Shown: positions 17,901-27,060, counted from the stretch's first letter. The stretch: DNA of 64,000 nucleotides from Sulfurimonas sp. RIFOXYD12_FULL_33_39 (GCA_001829785.1 MICF01000011.1:79831-143830), one strand, 5' to 3'. Program-made: numbers and translations. The notes: generated from the sequence alone by a model not told the origin.

Positions 17901-17996
17901 ACTATAAAGTGTCTATAGCTGAATTACTTGACTCTGAAATATTGTTTTAAAGTTCTTGTAGTTTCGGAAAATCTTTATAAATTCAAGGGTAAATTT

Positions 17997-18281
17997 ATGA
18001 ATAAAGCTCAATTCGTTGAACTAGTGCAAGCAAGCGGTAATTACAAGACTAAAGTTGAAGCTGAAGCAGCTATCAAAGCATTTACAGAAGCTGTGACTTC
18101 AGCTTTAGTAAACAAAGAGGAAGTATCTCTAGTAGGATTTGGAAGTTTTGGGGCTTCACTTCAAAAAGGAAAAAGCGGTAAAGTTCCTGGTACAAGCAAA
18201 ACTTATACTACGCAAGATAAGATGGTTCCAAAATTTAAAGCAGGCAAAGGTCTTAAAGACCGTGTTTTAGCAGGTAAATAA
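17997..18281 (+). CDS. hup: HU family DNA-binding protein
   Basis: Nucleoid protein that bends DNA as a dimer. Starts MNKAQFVELVQASGNYKTK and has the family core LVNKEEVSLVGFGSFGAS, then a C-terminal KFKAGKGLKDRVL; 94 aa, as usual. The ATG at 17997 follows AAGGGTAAATTT and is preferred over an in-frame start at 17928 that adds unrelated residues. The arm is KGKSGKVPGTSKTYTTQDKM, somewhat diverged from the classic Arg-Asn-Pro tip. A strong hairpin follows. Confidence 0.95.
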   Translation: MNKAQFVELVQASGNYKTKVEAEAAIKAFTEAVTSALVNKEEVSLVGFGSFGASLQKGKSGKVPGTSKTYTTQDKMVPKFKAGKGLKDRVLAGK

Positions 18282-18288
18282 GATCTCT

Positions 18289-18316
18289 ATTTGCCGCAGA
18301 TGTAAATGCGGCAAAT
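18289..18316 (+). terminator. Rho-independent-like terminator of hup
   Basis: ATTTGCCGCA, eight bases, TGCGGCAAAT: a perfect 10-bp stem with a GC core just after the hup stop, followed by TCTTCAT. The T-run is weak. Confidence 0.75.
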
Positions 18317-18395
18317 TCTTCATAATCAATATATTCATTTTCAATCAACATACCAAATCAAAAAGCTTATCCATCTAAATTTTAATAAAAATAGG

Positions 18396-18401
18396 TACAA
18401 T
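18396..18401 (+). promoter_or_regulatory. Putative -10 box for the cyclophilin gene
   Basis: TACAAT preceded by AGG and followed by GCTAG, 32 bases before the ATG at 18433. AGGAGA lies in the right place for a ribosome binding site. Confidence 0.45.
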
Positions 18402-18432
18402 GCTAGCTATCAAATATTAAACAGGAGAACAG

Positions 18433-18975
18433 ATGAAAAAAATCATTCTTACACTACTTATGCTTTTTGCAGTAGCACTTAACGCAGAAAATAAAAATCA
18501 ACATGTTATTTTAGAAACAACGCAGGGAACAATAGAAGTTGAGTTATTTCCGGATGTCGCACCATTAGCAGTAGAAAATTTTACCACACATATTAATAAC
18601 GGTTACTATAAGGGTCTTATATTTCACAGAATTATTAAAAACTTTATGATTCAAGGCGGAGACCCAAGCGGAACAGGTCGAGGAGGAGAAAGTATATGGA
18701 AGAGAGCCTTCAAGGATGAATATAAAGATAAAGTGTTTTCTCATGCAGGAGTTTTAGCTATGGCAAATGCAGGAGAGCATACAAACGGAAGTCAGTTTTT
18801 TATAACAACTGCTCCTACTCCTTGGCTAAATGGGAGACACACAATATTCGGTCAAGTTACACAAGAATCAATGAAAGTTGTAAAAAAGCTTGAAAATGTA
18901 CCTACACTTGGGCAATCAGCCGGAGACAGACCACTAGAAGAGCAAAAAATTATAAATGCTTATGTGAAAAAATAA
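18433..18975 (+). CDS. ppiA: Periplasmic cyclophilin-type peptidyl-prolyl isomerase
   Basis: Cyclophilin with an N-terminal signal peptide (MKKIILTLLMLFAVALNA, cleavage likely before EN), so periplasmic. The catalytic domain shows GLIFHRIIKNFMIQGGDPSG with the active-site Arg, then MANAGEHTNGSQFFITTAPT and LNGRHTIFGQV. Full length at 180 aa. It stands alone between the hup terminator and the phosphate transporter, with its own AGGAGA ribosome binding site. Confidence 0.93.
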   Translation: MKKIILTLLMLFAVALNAENKNQHVILETTQGTIEVELFPDVAPLAVENFTTHINNGYYKGLIFHRIIKNFMIQGGDPSGTGRGGESIWKRAFKDEYKDKVFSHAGVLAMANAGEHTNGSQFFITTAPTPWLNGRHTIFGQVTQESMKVVKKLENVPTLGQSAGDRPLEEQKIINAYVKK

Positions 18976-19026
18976 TCTTTAGCTCTTAAACTGAAGTCTA
19001 TAATAAATCTATAATTGAGATTAGAA

Positions 19027-19032
19027 TATAAT
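19027..19032 (+). promoter_or_regulatory. Putative -10 box for the PiT transporter
   Basis: TATAAT 27 bases before the ATG at 19059; no clear -35. Confidence 0.45.
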
Positions 19033-19058
19033 GCGCTTAACTATAAAAAAGGGATTTA

Positions 19059-20708
19059 ATGGAATTTCATACGGTTAATAAACTTCAAAAAGAAGCATTG
19101 AAGAAGAGTGCTACAGACCTCACGAGGCTAGGTTTTGCACTTTTTTTTATGATAGGCGTCTTAACGTTTAGTTTTTTAAAAAACGGCGGTATATCAAACA
19201 ACATGTTTTTAGCCGTTGCAGCGTTAATCGGTGCTTATATGGCAATGAATATCGGAGCTAACGATGTTGCCAATAACGTAGGTCCTGCAGTAGGTTCAAA
19301 AGCTCTTACTTTAACGACTGCAATTATAATTGCCGCTGTTTTTGAAGCTGCAGGTGCACTTATTGCAGGAGGAGAAGTTGTTAAAACTATAAAAAACGGT
19401 ATTATTGATATATCTGCATTTGGGGGCAATGCCGATCCTTTTATCTGGGCTATGATGGCGGCACTCCTTGCCGCTGCACTATGGCTTAACTTTGCTACAA
19501 TGATGAAAGCTCCCGTTTCTACGACGCACTCTATTGTAGGCGGTGTTATGGGAGCAGGAATTGCTGCTGCGGGATTTGATATAGTTAACTGGTCAACAAT
19601 GGGCAGTATTGCCGCTTCTTGGGTTATTTCACCGATTTTAGGCGGAGTTATTGCCGCAGTTTTTTTATTTGCAATAAAAAAATCAATTGTTTTTAAAGAT
19701 GACAAAATAGAAGCTGCTAAAATTTACGTTCCTATTTTTGTCGCAATAATGTCTTGGGCTTTTGTTACATATATTATCTTAAAAGGTGTTAAGCATATCT
19801 GGCCGAAGATTTTACAATCCCTTAATGCATTACCGATGGTATCTCTTGAAATAACAAAAAAACCTACATTTACCGTTGCTTTAACGATTGGTCTTATTAT
19901 AGCTATTTTTGTTTACTTGTTAGTTAAGAAAAGAGTCAATTCAAATATTATGGTTTTAGAAAATACAAGAGTATCTGTGAATACTCTATTTACAATACCT
20001 CTAATATTTGCAGCGGCACTTCTAAGTTTTGCACACGGTGCGAACGATGTTGCAAATGCAATTGGACCGCTCGCTGCAATTAATGATGCGGTTGTGAACG
20101 GCGGTGTCTCATCTAGTGCTTCAATACCTTTATGGGTAATGGGTGTAGGAGCTTTGGGAATCTCTCTTGGTCTTGCCTTATATGGTCCTAAGCTGATTAA
20201 AACTGTAGGCAGCGAAATAACGGAGCTTGACCAAATTAGAGCATTTTCTATTGCTATGGCTGCATCTGTTACCGTAATTCTTGCTTCTCAACTAGGTCTT
20301 CCCGTAAGCTCAACGCACATTGCCATAGGTGGCGTATTTGGCGTAGGCTTCTTAAGAGAGTGGCTACATGTTAAAGATGAGAATAACCATACCATTGAAG
20401 AAGATATCGGCATTATAAAAGATGAGCAGCAAAATAGGGATGCATATAAAGCTGAACTAAAAATAATAGAAGAAAAAAGTGAAAAAACGCAATATGATTA
20501 CACTAGAATTGTAGAACTGTATAAGCTTATTGCTAATGAAAAGAAGATAATAAAATCAACTAAAAAAAATATCAAAAAAGCTAAAAAAGTTCAATATGTA
20601 AGACGAGATGCTATTAAGAAAATTGTTGCAGCTTGGCTTATTACAGTGCCTGCTGCAGGTATCCTTGCAGGACTCTTATATTTTACGATAAAAGGCATTA
20701 TGATTTAA
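19059..20708 (+). CDS. pit: PiT family inorganic phosphate transporter
   Basis: Inner-membrane low-affinity phosphate (metal-phosphate) symporter. The duplicated PiT signature is present twice: MNIGANDVANNVGPAVGSKA and FAHGANDVANAIGPLAA. About 11 membrane segments can be counted. Each half also has the VSTTHSIVGGVMGAG / VSSTHIAIGGVFGVG repeat. A charged cytoplasmic loop of roughly 100 residues (about 430-525), rich in Glu and Lys, lies before the last helix. At 549 aa it is slightly longer than E. coli PitA (499). Followed by a strong terminator. Confidence 0.95.
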   Translation: MEFHTVNKLQKEALKKSATDLTRLGFALFFMIGVLTFSFLKNGGISNNMFLAVAALIGAYMAMNIGANDVANNVGPAVGSKALTLTTAIIIAAVFEAAGALIAGGEVVKTIKNGIIDISAFGGNADPFIWAMMAALLAAALWLNFATMMKAPVSTTHSIVGGVMGAGIAAAGFDIVNWSTMGSIAASWVISPILGGVIAAVFLFAIKKSIVFKDDKIEAAKIYVPIFVAIMSWAFVTYIILKGVKHIWPKILQSLNALPMVSLEITKKPTFTVALTIGLIIAIFVYLLVKKRVNSNIMVLENTRVSVNTLFTIPLIFAAALLSFAHGANDVANAIGPLAAINDAVVNGGVSSSASIPLWVMGVGALGISLGLALYGPKLIKTVGSEITELDQIRAFSIAMAASVTVILASQLGLPVSSTHIAIGGVFGVGFLREWLHVKDENNHTIEEDIGIIKDEQQNRDAYKAELKIIEEKSEKTQYDYTRIVELYKLIANEKKIIKSTKKNIKKAKKVQYVRRDAIKKIVAAWLITVPAAGILAGLLYFTIKGIMI

Positions 20709-20739
20709 TAACAGTAAGAGAAAAGTCTCTTACTGTTAT
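20708..20739. terminator. Bidirectional terminator between pit and the NosL-like gene
   Basis: ATAACAGTAAGAGA pairs with TCTCTTACTGTTAT around a short AAAG loop, a 13-14 bp stem that starts in the pit stop codon and ends 8 bases before the convergent gene's stop. Confidence 0.8.
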
Positions 20740-20747
20740 ATACTATC

Positions 20748-21257
20748 TTATTTATAATGCTTAAAATCTTTCTTAGCAATATCTAAAGCTTTATAAAAAT
20801 CCATAACCTCACCGCCGTGTTGAGATTGAAATTTCTTTGCCATTTCTTCACTCTTAAAAGCATACTTACTTATTCTGCTCATTGTAGCACTTTTACTACT
20901 TCCGACTACATAGTAGGCTTTTGTAGCATCTATAAACTGCAAACTCTCGACATCTACTACCTTAGGGTTTTTAAGCTCTACTCCATCTCCTAGATTATCT
21001 TCTAAACAGTGAATGGAGCAGTATTGGTAAACCTTACCATCATGTGTTGCGCTGTGACTTGTTTTATAGTACTTGACTAAATCCATTCCACATCTTACAC
21101 AGTAATTTTTATTTTTGCCATCTTGAAGCAATACTGCATCTTGTTCATTTACGCTTTGAAACATATTTGACTTGTAGGTAACACCTTTTTCAGAACTACA
21201 TCCGATTAACAGAAGCATTACAGCTGTCGATAGAGTTATAATCTTATACATATTCAT
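20748..21257 (-). CDS. NosL-like copper-binding lipoprotein
   Basis: Lipoprotein with signal MNMYKIITLSTAVMLLLIGC (Cys20 lipidated). The NosL family signature is YCVRCGM (Cys53, Cys56, Met58) with a second pair at YCSIHC (Cys80, Cys84). NosL delivers copper to nitrous oxide reductase, and related proteins occur in other copper or sulfur contexts. No nos gene is in the window, so the partner is unknown. Divergent from a membrane-anchored thioredoxin at 21338, which may share the thiol or copper job. Length 169 aa. Confidence 0.82.
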   Translation of the reverse strand: MNMYKIITLSTAVMLLLIGCSSEKGVTYKSNMFQSVNEQDAVLLQDGKNKNYCVRCGMDLVKYYKTSHSATHDGKVYQYCSIHCLEDNLGDGVELKNPKVVDVESLQFIDATKAYYVVGSSKSATMSRISKYAFKSEEMAKKFQSQHGGEVMDFYKALDIAKKDFKHYK

Positions 21258-21337
21258 CCTTTTGTTTGTATAATATTAGCAATAAATAATTACTAAAGTG
21301 TTAAAATGACAAAATTACGACAAAAAGATAAAGATTT

Positions 21338-21835
21338 ATGAAAAATAAAATAGTTAAGTATATTAAAGAAATAGTTGTTTTTATTATTGTTATGATATTG
21401 TTTGCAAATTTATTAAGCATCTACAGAAGTCAGGAATTAAATAAAGACCCTCTTGGAATATCAACTTTTAAATTACTAAATAATGATTCCTATGCTGTGC
21501 CAAAGGACAAACCAATTTTAATTCACTTCTGGGCAACATGGTGTCCTACATGTAGAGCCGAGGCATCAAATATTCAATCAATTTCTAAGCGATACAGTGT
21601 CATTACAATAGCATATAAATCAGGAAGTGATTCAGAGATTGAAGAGTACATTATGGATAAAAACTTTAATTTCAATGTTGTTAATGATTACGACGGCAAA
21701 ATCGGTGAAAAATTTGGTGTATCTATTTTTCCTACAACTATAATTTATGATAAAAATGGCAACGAAGCATTTAGTGAAGTCGGTTATACCTCTACTATAG
21801 GATTGTGGCTAAGAATGTGGTGGATTGGAATATAA
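21338..21835 (+). CDS. Membrane-anchored periplasmic thioredoxin-like protein (TlpA/ScsD type)
   Basis: An N-terminal anchor (about residues 11-28, IVVFIIVMILFANLLSIY) holds a thioredoxin domain in the periplasm. The active site is HFWATWCPTCRAE (Cys69 and Cys72), with the cis-Pro loop FGVSIFPTTIIYD. The CPTC centre is closer to ScsD-type disulfide oxidoreductases than to CcmG (CEPC) or DsbA (CPHC). 165 aa. Divergent from the NosL-like lipoprotein; a role in thiol or copper handling of periplasmic proteins is inferred. Confidence 0.85.
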   Translation: MKNKIVKYIKEIVVFIIVMILFANLLSIYRSQELNKDPLGISTFKLLNNDSYAVPKDKPILIHFWATWCPTCRAEASNIQSISKRYSVITIAYKSGSDSEIEEYIMDKNFNFNVVNDYDGKIGEKFGVSIFPTTIIYDKNGNEAFSEVGYTSTIGLWLRMWWIGI

Positions 21836-21855
21836 TAATTCAAAAAAAGTTAACA

Positions 21856-21879
21856 CTAAACGGGGGTTTTCCCGTTTAG
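21856..21879. terminator. Bidirectional terminator at the end of the molybdoenzyme operon
   Basis: CTAAACGGG, six bases, CCCGTTTAG: a perfect 9-bp stem. Read on the minus strand it is followed shortly by TTTTTTT, a good fit for terminating the molybdoenzyme operon; it also serves the plus-strand thioredoxin gene. Confidence 0.8.
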
Positions 21880-21896
21880 CGAATTACAAAGGATAA

Positions 21897-24800
21897 CTAC
21901 TTTGTAATTTTCACTTCGTATGCTTTGCCTGAAAGTGGCACCCATGGACGTTTGATGTGTTTTGGACGACGAAGCGTAGAATTCTCATCTAACCCGCGAG
22001 TAAGCTGATCTCTCCATCCTTCATAAACTTTGAAGTTATTGTCATAGTTTACATGTATATCGCCTATCTTGTCACCGGCTTGAGCTTTTTCTAAGATAAC
22101 TTTTTGATGCCAACAGTGCATACCTGAAATAGGGTCTGGATGAGGAGCCGCTACGGCATTTTGCCATGAACCGCTAAGTCCATCCCACCAAATATTTCCG
22201 CTATCACGGTTATAATCTGCAAATCTTTCAGTATGGAAAGGTTTAATTCCTTCAACATATTTAAGTTTGCCTACTTTACCATCCATTTGAAGCTCCGCAG
22301 TAGGAACACCAAAACTATTTAACCCTGAAGTACCGTTATAGTTTTCAATCTTGATTTGTCCAGCCTCTTTACCTGCATCAAGAGGTGAATGAGCCATAAA
22401 CTTAGGGTCATTCATATTGCGAGCAACTGGCTGAGAATCAACTTTACCGTCAGTAACACCGTTTGGAATAGTTACAGAGTTAACAAGTTTCCAACGACCG
22501 CCATGGTGTGAACATGCAAGTGTCCCAGGAAGAACACCCTCAGTCGGCACCGCCATAGCAACAAAGTAACCAGATTCTAACCCTGTTAAACTGTCAACTA
22601 TTCTAACACGTATTGCATCTCCACGTTTAAATCCTTGACGAGCAGCATCTGGAGTTGAAATCCAGATAGGGTCATGATTTTGTGAAATCTCCATAAGATG
22701 TTTGCTGTTTGCAGAACGTGTATGAATATTATACGGCAGACGGAATACAGTATTTAGTGCATATGAATCTTTCTCTACCATGTAAGAGTGATTTACATGT
22801 GATACAATATGCAGCATCTCTTTTTTCTCTTGCTCACTTCTTGGATAAAACGGAATAGAGTATTCAGGCCACTTCCAATCATCTGCCAACCACTCACAAA
22901 AGAAGTCAAGTTTTTTATCTAACGTCGCAAAGCCTTCCATCTTTTTACCGTCTATCTCAATACCAATAGCTTTTTTCTCACCATGAGACTCTGCAGTCAT
23001 AACACCTGTTCGTTTATTGACAGTTACATGTTTTTTATCATATTTATGACCGTGAGAGATATAATTTTCACCGTCGTCTTTTATTTCACGTTCTTGTGCA
23101 GAGTAGATATTGTTCTCCTCCATCCATGCACCGTGGTCTCTCATATATTCATATACAGGGTACTCAGCATTTTTATATCTATCATCAGAAGTAGCTTTTG
23201 CTTTTAGATTTGGTAAATTATCTCCAAATGCAGCATCATACCATTCAGAAATAGTTACAGGTTTACCTGGATTTTTCTTAGACTCCCACATTGACTTAAT
23301 AGTCTTTGTTTTATCTGCATCAAGGAATACATCGCCTTTTGGATCGATATAGTTAACACACATGTCAAACCAAAATTCATTTTCTTCCCATACTTCGCCA
23401 AGACCTGCTTTAATATGAGCCTCTAATGTAGCGCGATTAGGATTTTTAGGTTTCCATCCGGCTTTTTCTAAAGCAACCCTCATAACAGGCTGACGAAATG
23501 ATGTCCATCTTGCAGGCATAGTAGCCTCTGAGTGCTGATCGTGTCGCTCACCTGCTAAACCGACAGGTAAAATATAATCAACATACCAGTTTGTTTCAGA
23601 CCATACAGGAGAGAGATTAAATGTAAGCTCCATTTTAGACTCATCTTTGATAGTGTCTATCCATCTAAAGCCATCCGGATTAATCCAAACAGGATTGTAC
23701 ATACGAGGAATCCAAACAGCTAACTTCTCAGCTACTTTTAATCCTCTGTCTTGCCATTTTTTCTGCCATTTTTTATCGGCAAGAAGGTGTGGTAAAAGGT
23801 ATGATAGCTCGTAAGTAGAGATAGGCCATTCAGGCGGCCATGAAAGCTCATTATAAACATCAATTTTTGGAACATCTGAACCACGTTTACCTTGACCGAC
23901 AGTTGAACTACCTCCTTTACCTGCTACTGAAATAACATGCCAGTGATGGAAAAATGTACCACCCTCAGGACCTATCGCACCGCGAAGGGCAAGGGCAAAA
24001 TATCCTGTACGTCCGCTCATCCATCCACCGCGGTTACCTGCCGCCGTTGCTCTCCAGAAGTATGAAGATATAGCAGTACCTGCCCAGATAAACATATCAT
24101 AAAGCTTTTCAAGCTTATATGCAGGGACATGAGTCTCTTTAACTGCAAAATCTAATGTATAAGGGGAGTATAACTCTTTTAAAACATTAATAAAATCTTC
24201 AAAATTATCGCCATCTGGTAATTTTGAAATATACCCTTTGCTAACCATAAACTCTAAATATTTTTTATTATCTAAAAATACTTCCCAGTTTAGCCATTTT
24301 TTAACAAATGCTTTATCAACTTTGTTCTCAGACAACATTCTTTGCGCTAGATAAAGATAGATAACAGGCTCTGTTCCAGGCCAAGCAGCAATCCATAAAT
24401 CAGCCATACCAGCTGAGTTTGACATACGAGGATCCATAACTACAAGCTTAGCACCTTTTTGTCTTGCGTCTGCTATAAATGAAGCTGATTGCTGGAAGTA
24501 GTGACCAGCATCAGCTGCATGAGACGAGTTAAGAAATACAAGTTTAGCATTAGCCCAATCCGGAGATGTTCTATCATCATTTGCCCACTGAATAGTCGGT
24601 GTACGCCCCCCTGAAGAACAGATGTTTGTATGTGAGTTGAAACAATCTTGACCAATTGTCTGCCAAACTTTACCTGTAAATCCATTCTCATTAGGACGAC
24701 CTACATGGAACATACATGATTTTTTAGACAACTCATCGTCACCTTTTATTGCTTCATGCATTTTATTTCCGATAGATGTCATAGCCTCATCCCAAGTAGT

Positions 24801-25313
24801 ACGAATCCACTTGCCTTCCCCACGAGCAGAACCTGGTGCTCTTTTTAGCGGAAACGCTATACGATCTGGATCATACATTTGAGATTGCGTTGCATAACCT
24901 TTTGCACAGTTACGACCGCGTGATGCAGGGTGTAGAGGATTACCCATATATTTTTTAACTGTAAATGATTTTTTATCAATCCATGCTGTTAAACCACAAG
25001 ATGCTTCACAGTTTGAACATGCAGTAGGTACTATTGCATAGTCGTTTACTTCAATACCGTTTGGATTTGATTCACTTCTTACGCCATGACGATCAATACC
25101 GCCTCTTTTCCAATCATCTCCGTCCAACTCTTTAAAATCACTCCACTCTTCCATCGGAGGATAAAATGATAATGATTTTGGTGTGTTAGTAAATTTGCTC
25201 TCAGCTACTGAGTCGGCAATTGCATCGGTCGTAAATACGCCTTTTGCAATAGAAGCACCGGCAATAGTAAATGCGGCACCTTTTAAAAATGTTCTTCTGC
25301 TTTCTAAATACAT
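21897..25313 (-). CDS. Tat-exported molybdopterin oxidoreductase, catalytic subunit (Psr/Phs/Soe-like), 1138 aa
   Basis: Periplasmic catalytic subunit of a complex iron-sulfur molybdoenzyme. It has a Tat signal (ESRRTFLKGAAFTIAGASI), an N-terminal [4Fe-4S] motif C99-x2-C102-x3-C106-x29-C136, and a likely molybdenum-ligand region CFNSHTNICSSGGRTP, where Cys232 is the candidate ligand. The C-terminal cofactor domain has HTRSANSKHLMEIS and LACSHHGGRW. At 1138 aa it is much longer than classical PsrA or PhsA (about 760) and longer than SoeA or TtrA as I know them. Substrate is therefore open: polysulfide, thiosulfate, tetrathionate, sulfite or another oxyanion. Followed in the operon order FeS-NrfD-catalytic. 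Confidence 0.85.
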   Translation of the reverse strand: MYLESRRTFLKGAAFTIAGASIAKGVFTTDAIADSVAESKFTNTPKSLSFYPPMEEWSDFKELDGDDWKRGGIDRHGVRSESNPNGIEVNDYAIVPTACSNCEASCGLTAWIDKKSFTVKKYMGNPLHPASRGRNCAKGYATQSQMYDPDRIAFPLKRAPGSARGEGKWIRTTWDEAMTSIGNKMHEAIKGDDELSKKSCMFHVGRPNENGFTGKVWQTIGQDCFNSHTNICSSGGRTPTIQWANDDRTSPDWANAKLVFLNSSHAADAGHYFQQSASFIADARQKGAKLVVMDPRMSNSAGMADLWIAAWPGTEPVIYLYLAQRMLSENKVDKAFVKKWLNWEVFLDNKKYLEFMVSKGYISKLPDGDNFEDFINVLKELYSPYTLDFAVKETHVPAYKLEKLYDMFIWAGTAISSYFWRATAAGNRGGWMSGRTGYFALALRGAIGPEGGTFFHHWHVISVAGKGGSSTVGQGKRGSDVPKIDVYNELSWPPEWPISTYELSYLLPHLLADKKWQKKWQDRGLKVAEKLAVWIPRMYNPVWINPDGFRWIDTIKDESKMELTFNLSPVWSETNWYVDYILPVGLAGERHDQHSEATMPARWTSFRQPVMRVALEKAGWKPKNPNRATLEAHIKAGLGEVWEENEFWFDMCVNYIDPKGDVFLDADKTKTIKSMWESKKNPGKPVTISEWYDAAFGDNLPNLKAKATSDDRYKNAEYPVYEYMRDHGAWMEENNIYSAQEREIKDDGENYISHGHKYDKKHVTVNKRTGVMTAESHGEKKAIGIEIDGKKMEGFATLDKKLDFFCEWLADDWKWPEYSIPFYPRSEQEKKEMLHIVSHVNHSYMVEKDSYALNTVFRLPYNIHTRSANSKHLMEISQNHDPIWISTPDAARQGFKRGDAIRVRIVDSLTGLESGYFVAMAVPTEGVLPGTLACSHHGGRWKLVNSVTIPNGVTDGKVDSQPVARNMNDPKFMAHSPLDAGKEAGQIKIENYNGTSGLNSFGVPTAELQMDGKVGKLKYVEGIKPFHTERFADYNRDSGNIWWDGLSGSWQNAVAAPHPDPISGMHCWHQKVILEKAQAGDKIGDIHVNYDNNFKVYEGWRDQLTRGLDENSTLRRPKHIKRPWVPLSGKAYEVKITK

Positions 25314-25325
25314 TAAAATTTCTCC

Positions 25326-26228
25326 CTAACTCATTGGTAATAATTGTGGAATCATCAGCCATACATGCTTAACTATAGCTAATCCTACCAGTGCTAAAAT
25401 CGCTGCAAGTCTTAAAATACTATCAGACTTGTTAGCTCTGCTTAACAATATGAACAACATCGGTAAAATATATGTCATCCATTGACCTAACCAAAACATA
25501 ACAGTATATGGTCCATCACCTTTGATATATTCAAGTACTGCAGCAACCTCTTCTGCCTTCATCGGTCCAAAAATATATTCTGACATATAGATAATAAAAG
25601 CCATTAGTGCGCTTAAACCAAGAACTACGCCTAAAGTTTTTTTAGCTTCATCAGAAAGCTTGTTTCCACCAATAAGAATCATAGCCGCAGAACCGGAAAG
25701 TGTTGCAGCTAAAATCATTTGAGCAGCTTCTGTGGGCATTTGCCACAGTTCACGAGCAGTACATTGAGCCATCAAAGCAGCAGTATAAAGCGTCACAGGT
25801 ATTGCAAGAATTGCAGTCCATAACAATACTTTGTCAAAAGTCTCATCATTTTTCTTATATGCAAGAAACGCAAGAAGAGTCAAAAGCCCAAGAAATATGG
25901 AAGCCATAAATGAGCCCCAAGCGATTGCTGATGACCAACTAGAGTAAACAAATATATGCCACATTCTAAACGGCTGATGAAGATCTGCTAGCGTAAATAG
26001 TAAGAAAATATTAATAGATATAAATGCAACTATTGTCGTTGTCAATCTTAAATTTTTAACTGATTCAGGGTGCATTCTAAGAAGCATAAAAAGCATAAAA
26101 ATAACACCGGTACCGATACTTTTTGCCCACATATTTACAGTAACTAACCATGGCCAAACAACACCAGGTAGTGCTATATCCAGAGTAACTACAGCATTTG
26201 TTGCTGCTAAAATTTCATGTGCCGCCAT
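25326..26228 (-). CDS. NrfD/PsrC-like membrane quinone-interacting subunit
   Basis: Membrane anchor of the molybdoenzyme complex that exchanges electrons with the quinone pool. 300 aa with about 8 hydrophobic helices, starting LPGVVWPWLVTVNMWAKSIG. Family features are the helix MAQCTARELWQMPTEAAQM and a conserved acidic patch near the end of helix repeats. It overlaps the iron-sulfur subunit gene by one base and precedes the catalytic gene by 12 bases, so all three form one transcript. No heme-binding motif is evident. Confidence 0.9.
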   Translation of the reverse strand: MAAHEILAATNAVVTLDIALPGVVWPWLVTVNMWAKSIGTGVIFMLFMLLRMHPESVKNLRLTTTIVAFISINIFLLFTLADLHQPFRMWHIFVYSSWSSAIAWGSFMASIFLGLLTLLAFLAYKKNDETFDKVLLWTAILAIPVTLYTAALMAQCTARELWQMPTEAAQMILAATLSGSAAMILIGGNKLSDEAKKTLGVVLGLSALMAFIIYMSEYIFGPMKAEEVAAVLEYIKGDGPYTVMFWLGQWMTYILPMLFILLSRANKSDSILRLAAILALVGLAIVKHVWLMIPQLLPMS

Positions 26229-26866
26229 TAGTGGTGTCCTCCTACTGGAAGTGTTGTAATATTATTAAATAGCTGATGTCCCTCAATTCTATGAGAAGCA
26301 AGAGGATTTAAGGTAATATTACCGCCACCTACATAGAAATGATGAGGATTTGTACCTTTTTCCGGTTTACGAACTTGAACTCCGCCTTGATGAACCTGAA
26401 TATATTTTGAAATATTTGAAGTCGGATCTTCTAAGTCACCGAAAATATTAGCTTGAACAGGACAGGCAACAACACATGCCGGCATCATGCTTGAAGCAAC
26501 ACGATGAGCACAGTAAGTACACTTGTCTGCAGTCTGTGTTTGAGGATCAATATATATAGCTCCGTATGGACATGCCATAACACAACCCGCACAACCGATA
26601 CAGCGCTCTTTATCTATATTTACAATACCATTTTCCAAATAGTGAAGCGCACTAACCGGACAAATTCTCTCACACGGTGCATTTTCACAGTGATTACATC
26701 TAAGTGGCGTAAAAGTTCTTCTTGTTTCAGGAAAAGTTCCTACATCTACATATTTTACACGAAGTCTCCATGTACTAAGCGGAACTTCATTTTCCACTTT
26801 ACATGCGATTTCACATCCTTTACATCCCATACATAGATGCAAATCAACTAGGAAGCCTAATTGCAT
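26228..26866 (-). CDS. 4Fe-4S ferredoxin-type electron transfer subunit (PsrB/NrfC-like)
   Basis: Four cubane clusters are encoded. Seen: CMGCKGCEIAC, CNHCENAPCERIC, CIGCAGCVMAC and CTYCAHR with CVVACP. At 212 aa it matches PsrB/TtrB/SoeB-type subunits that pass electrons between the molybdenum subunit and the NrfD-type anchor. It has no signal of its own and presumably rides out with the Tat-exported partner. First gene of the operon; the 194-base gap upstream carries small inverted repeats. Confidence 0.93.
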   Translation of the reverse strand: MQLGFLVDLHLCMGCKGCEIACKVENEVPLSTWRLRVKYVDVGTFPETRRTFTPLRCNHCENAPCERICPVSALHYLENGIVNIDKERCIGCAGCVMACPYGAIYIDPQTQTADKCTYCAHRVASSMMPACVVACPVQANIFGDLEDPTSNISKYIQVHQGGVQVRKPEKGTNPHHFYVGGGNITLNPLASHRIEGHQLFNNITTLPVGGHH

Positions 26867-26910
26867 ATACTCTCCTTATAGTCTTTGCTAGACAAATATT
26901 TTAAGATTTA

Positions 26911-26949
26911 TAACTAAAGTTAATCTTTTAAAAAAGAATACCTTATTCT
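26911..26949. promoter_or_regulatory. Inverted repeats upstream of the molybdoenzyme operon
   Basis: TAACT-AA-AGTTA at 26911-26922 and AGAATA-CCT-TATTCT at 26935-26949 lie 45-83 bases before the first gene. They could be operator half-sites for substrate or redox control, or an RNA hairpin. No match to a named regulator is claimed. The rest of the gap (26867-27060) holds nothing else I can name. Confidence 0.35.
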
Positions 26950-27060
26950 AAGCAGATAAAGTCTCTTATTAGTAGGAATACTACCTACATAAAGCTTAAA
27001 CTAGTTATAAAAATGTGATAATTTTATAATATTTTTTCTTCTTGTAGATATTTGAAATTT

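Noticed and set aside
19235..19705. Long open frame opposite the PiT gene
   Set aside because: It is antisense to conserved transporter sequence, lacks a ribosome binding site and has the low-complexity composition expected of a shadow frame.
21897..25313. Naming the molybdoenzyme as polysulfide reductase PsrA
   Set aside because: Length and the sequence between the conserved domains do not fit; only the broad family is supported.
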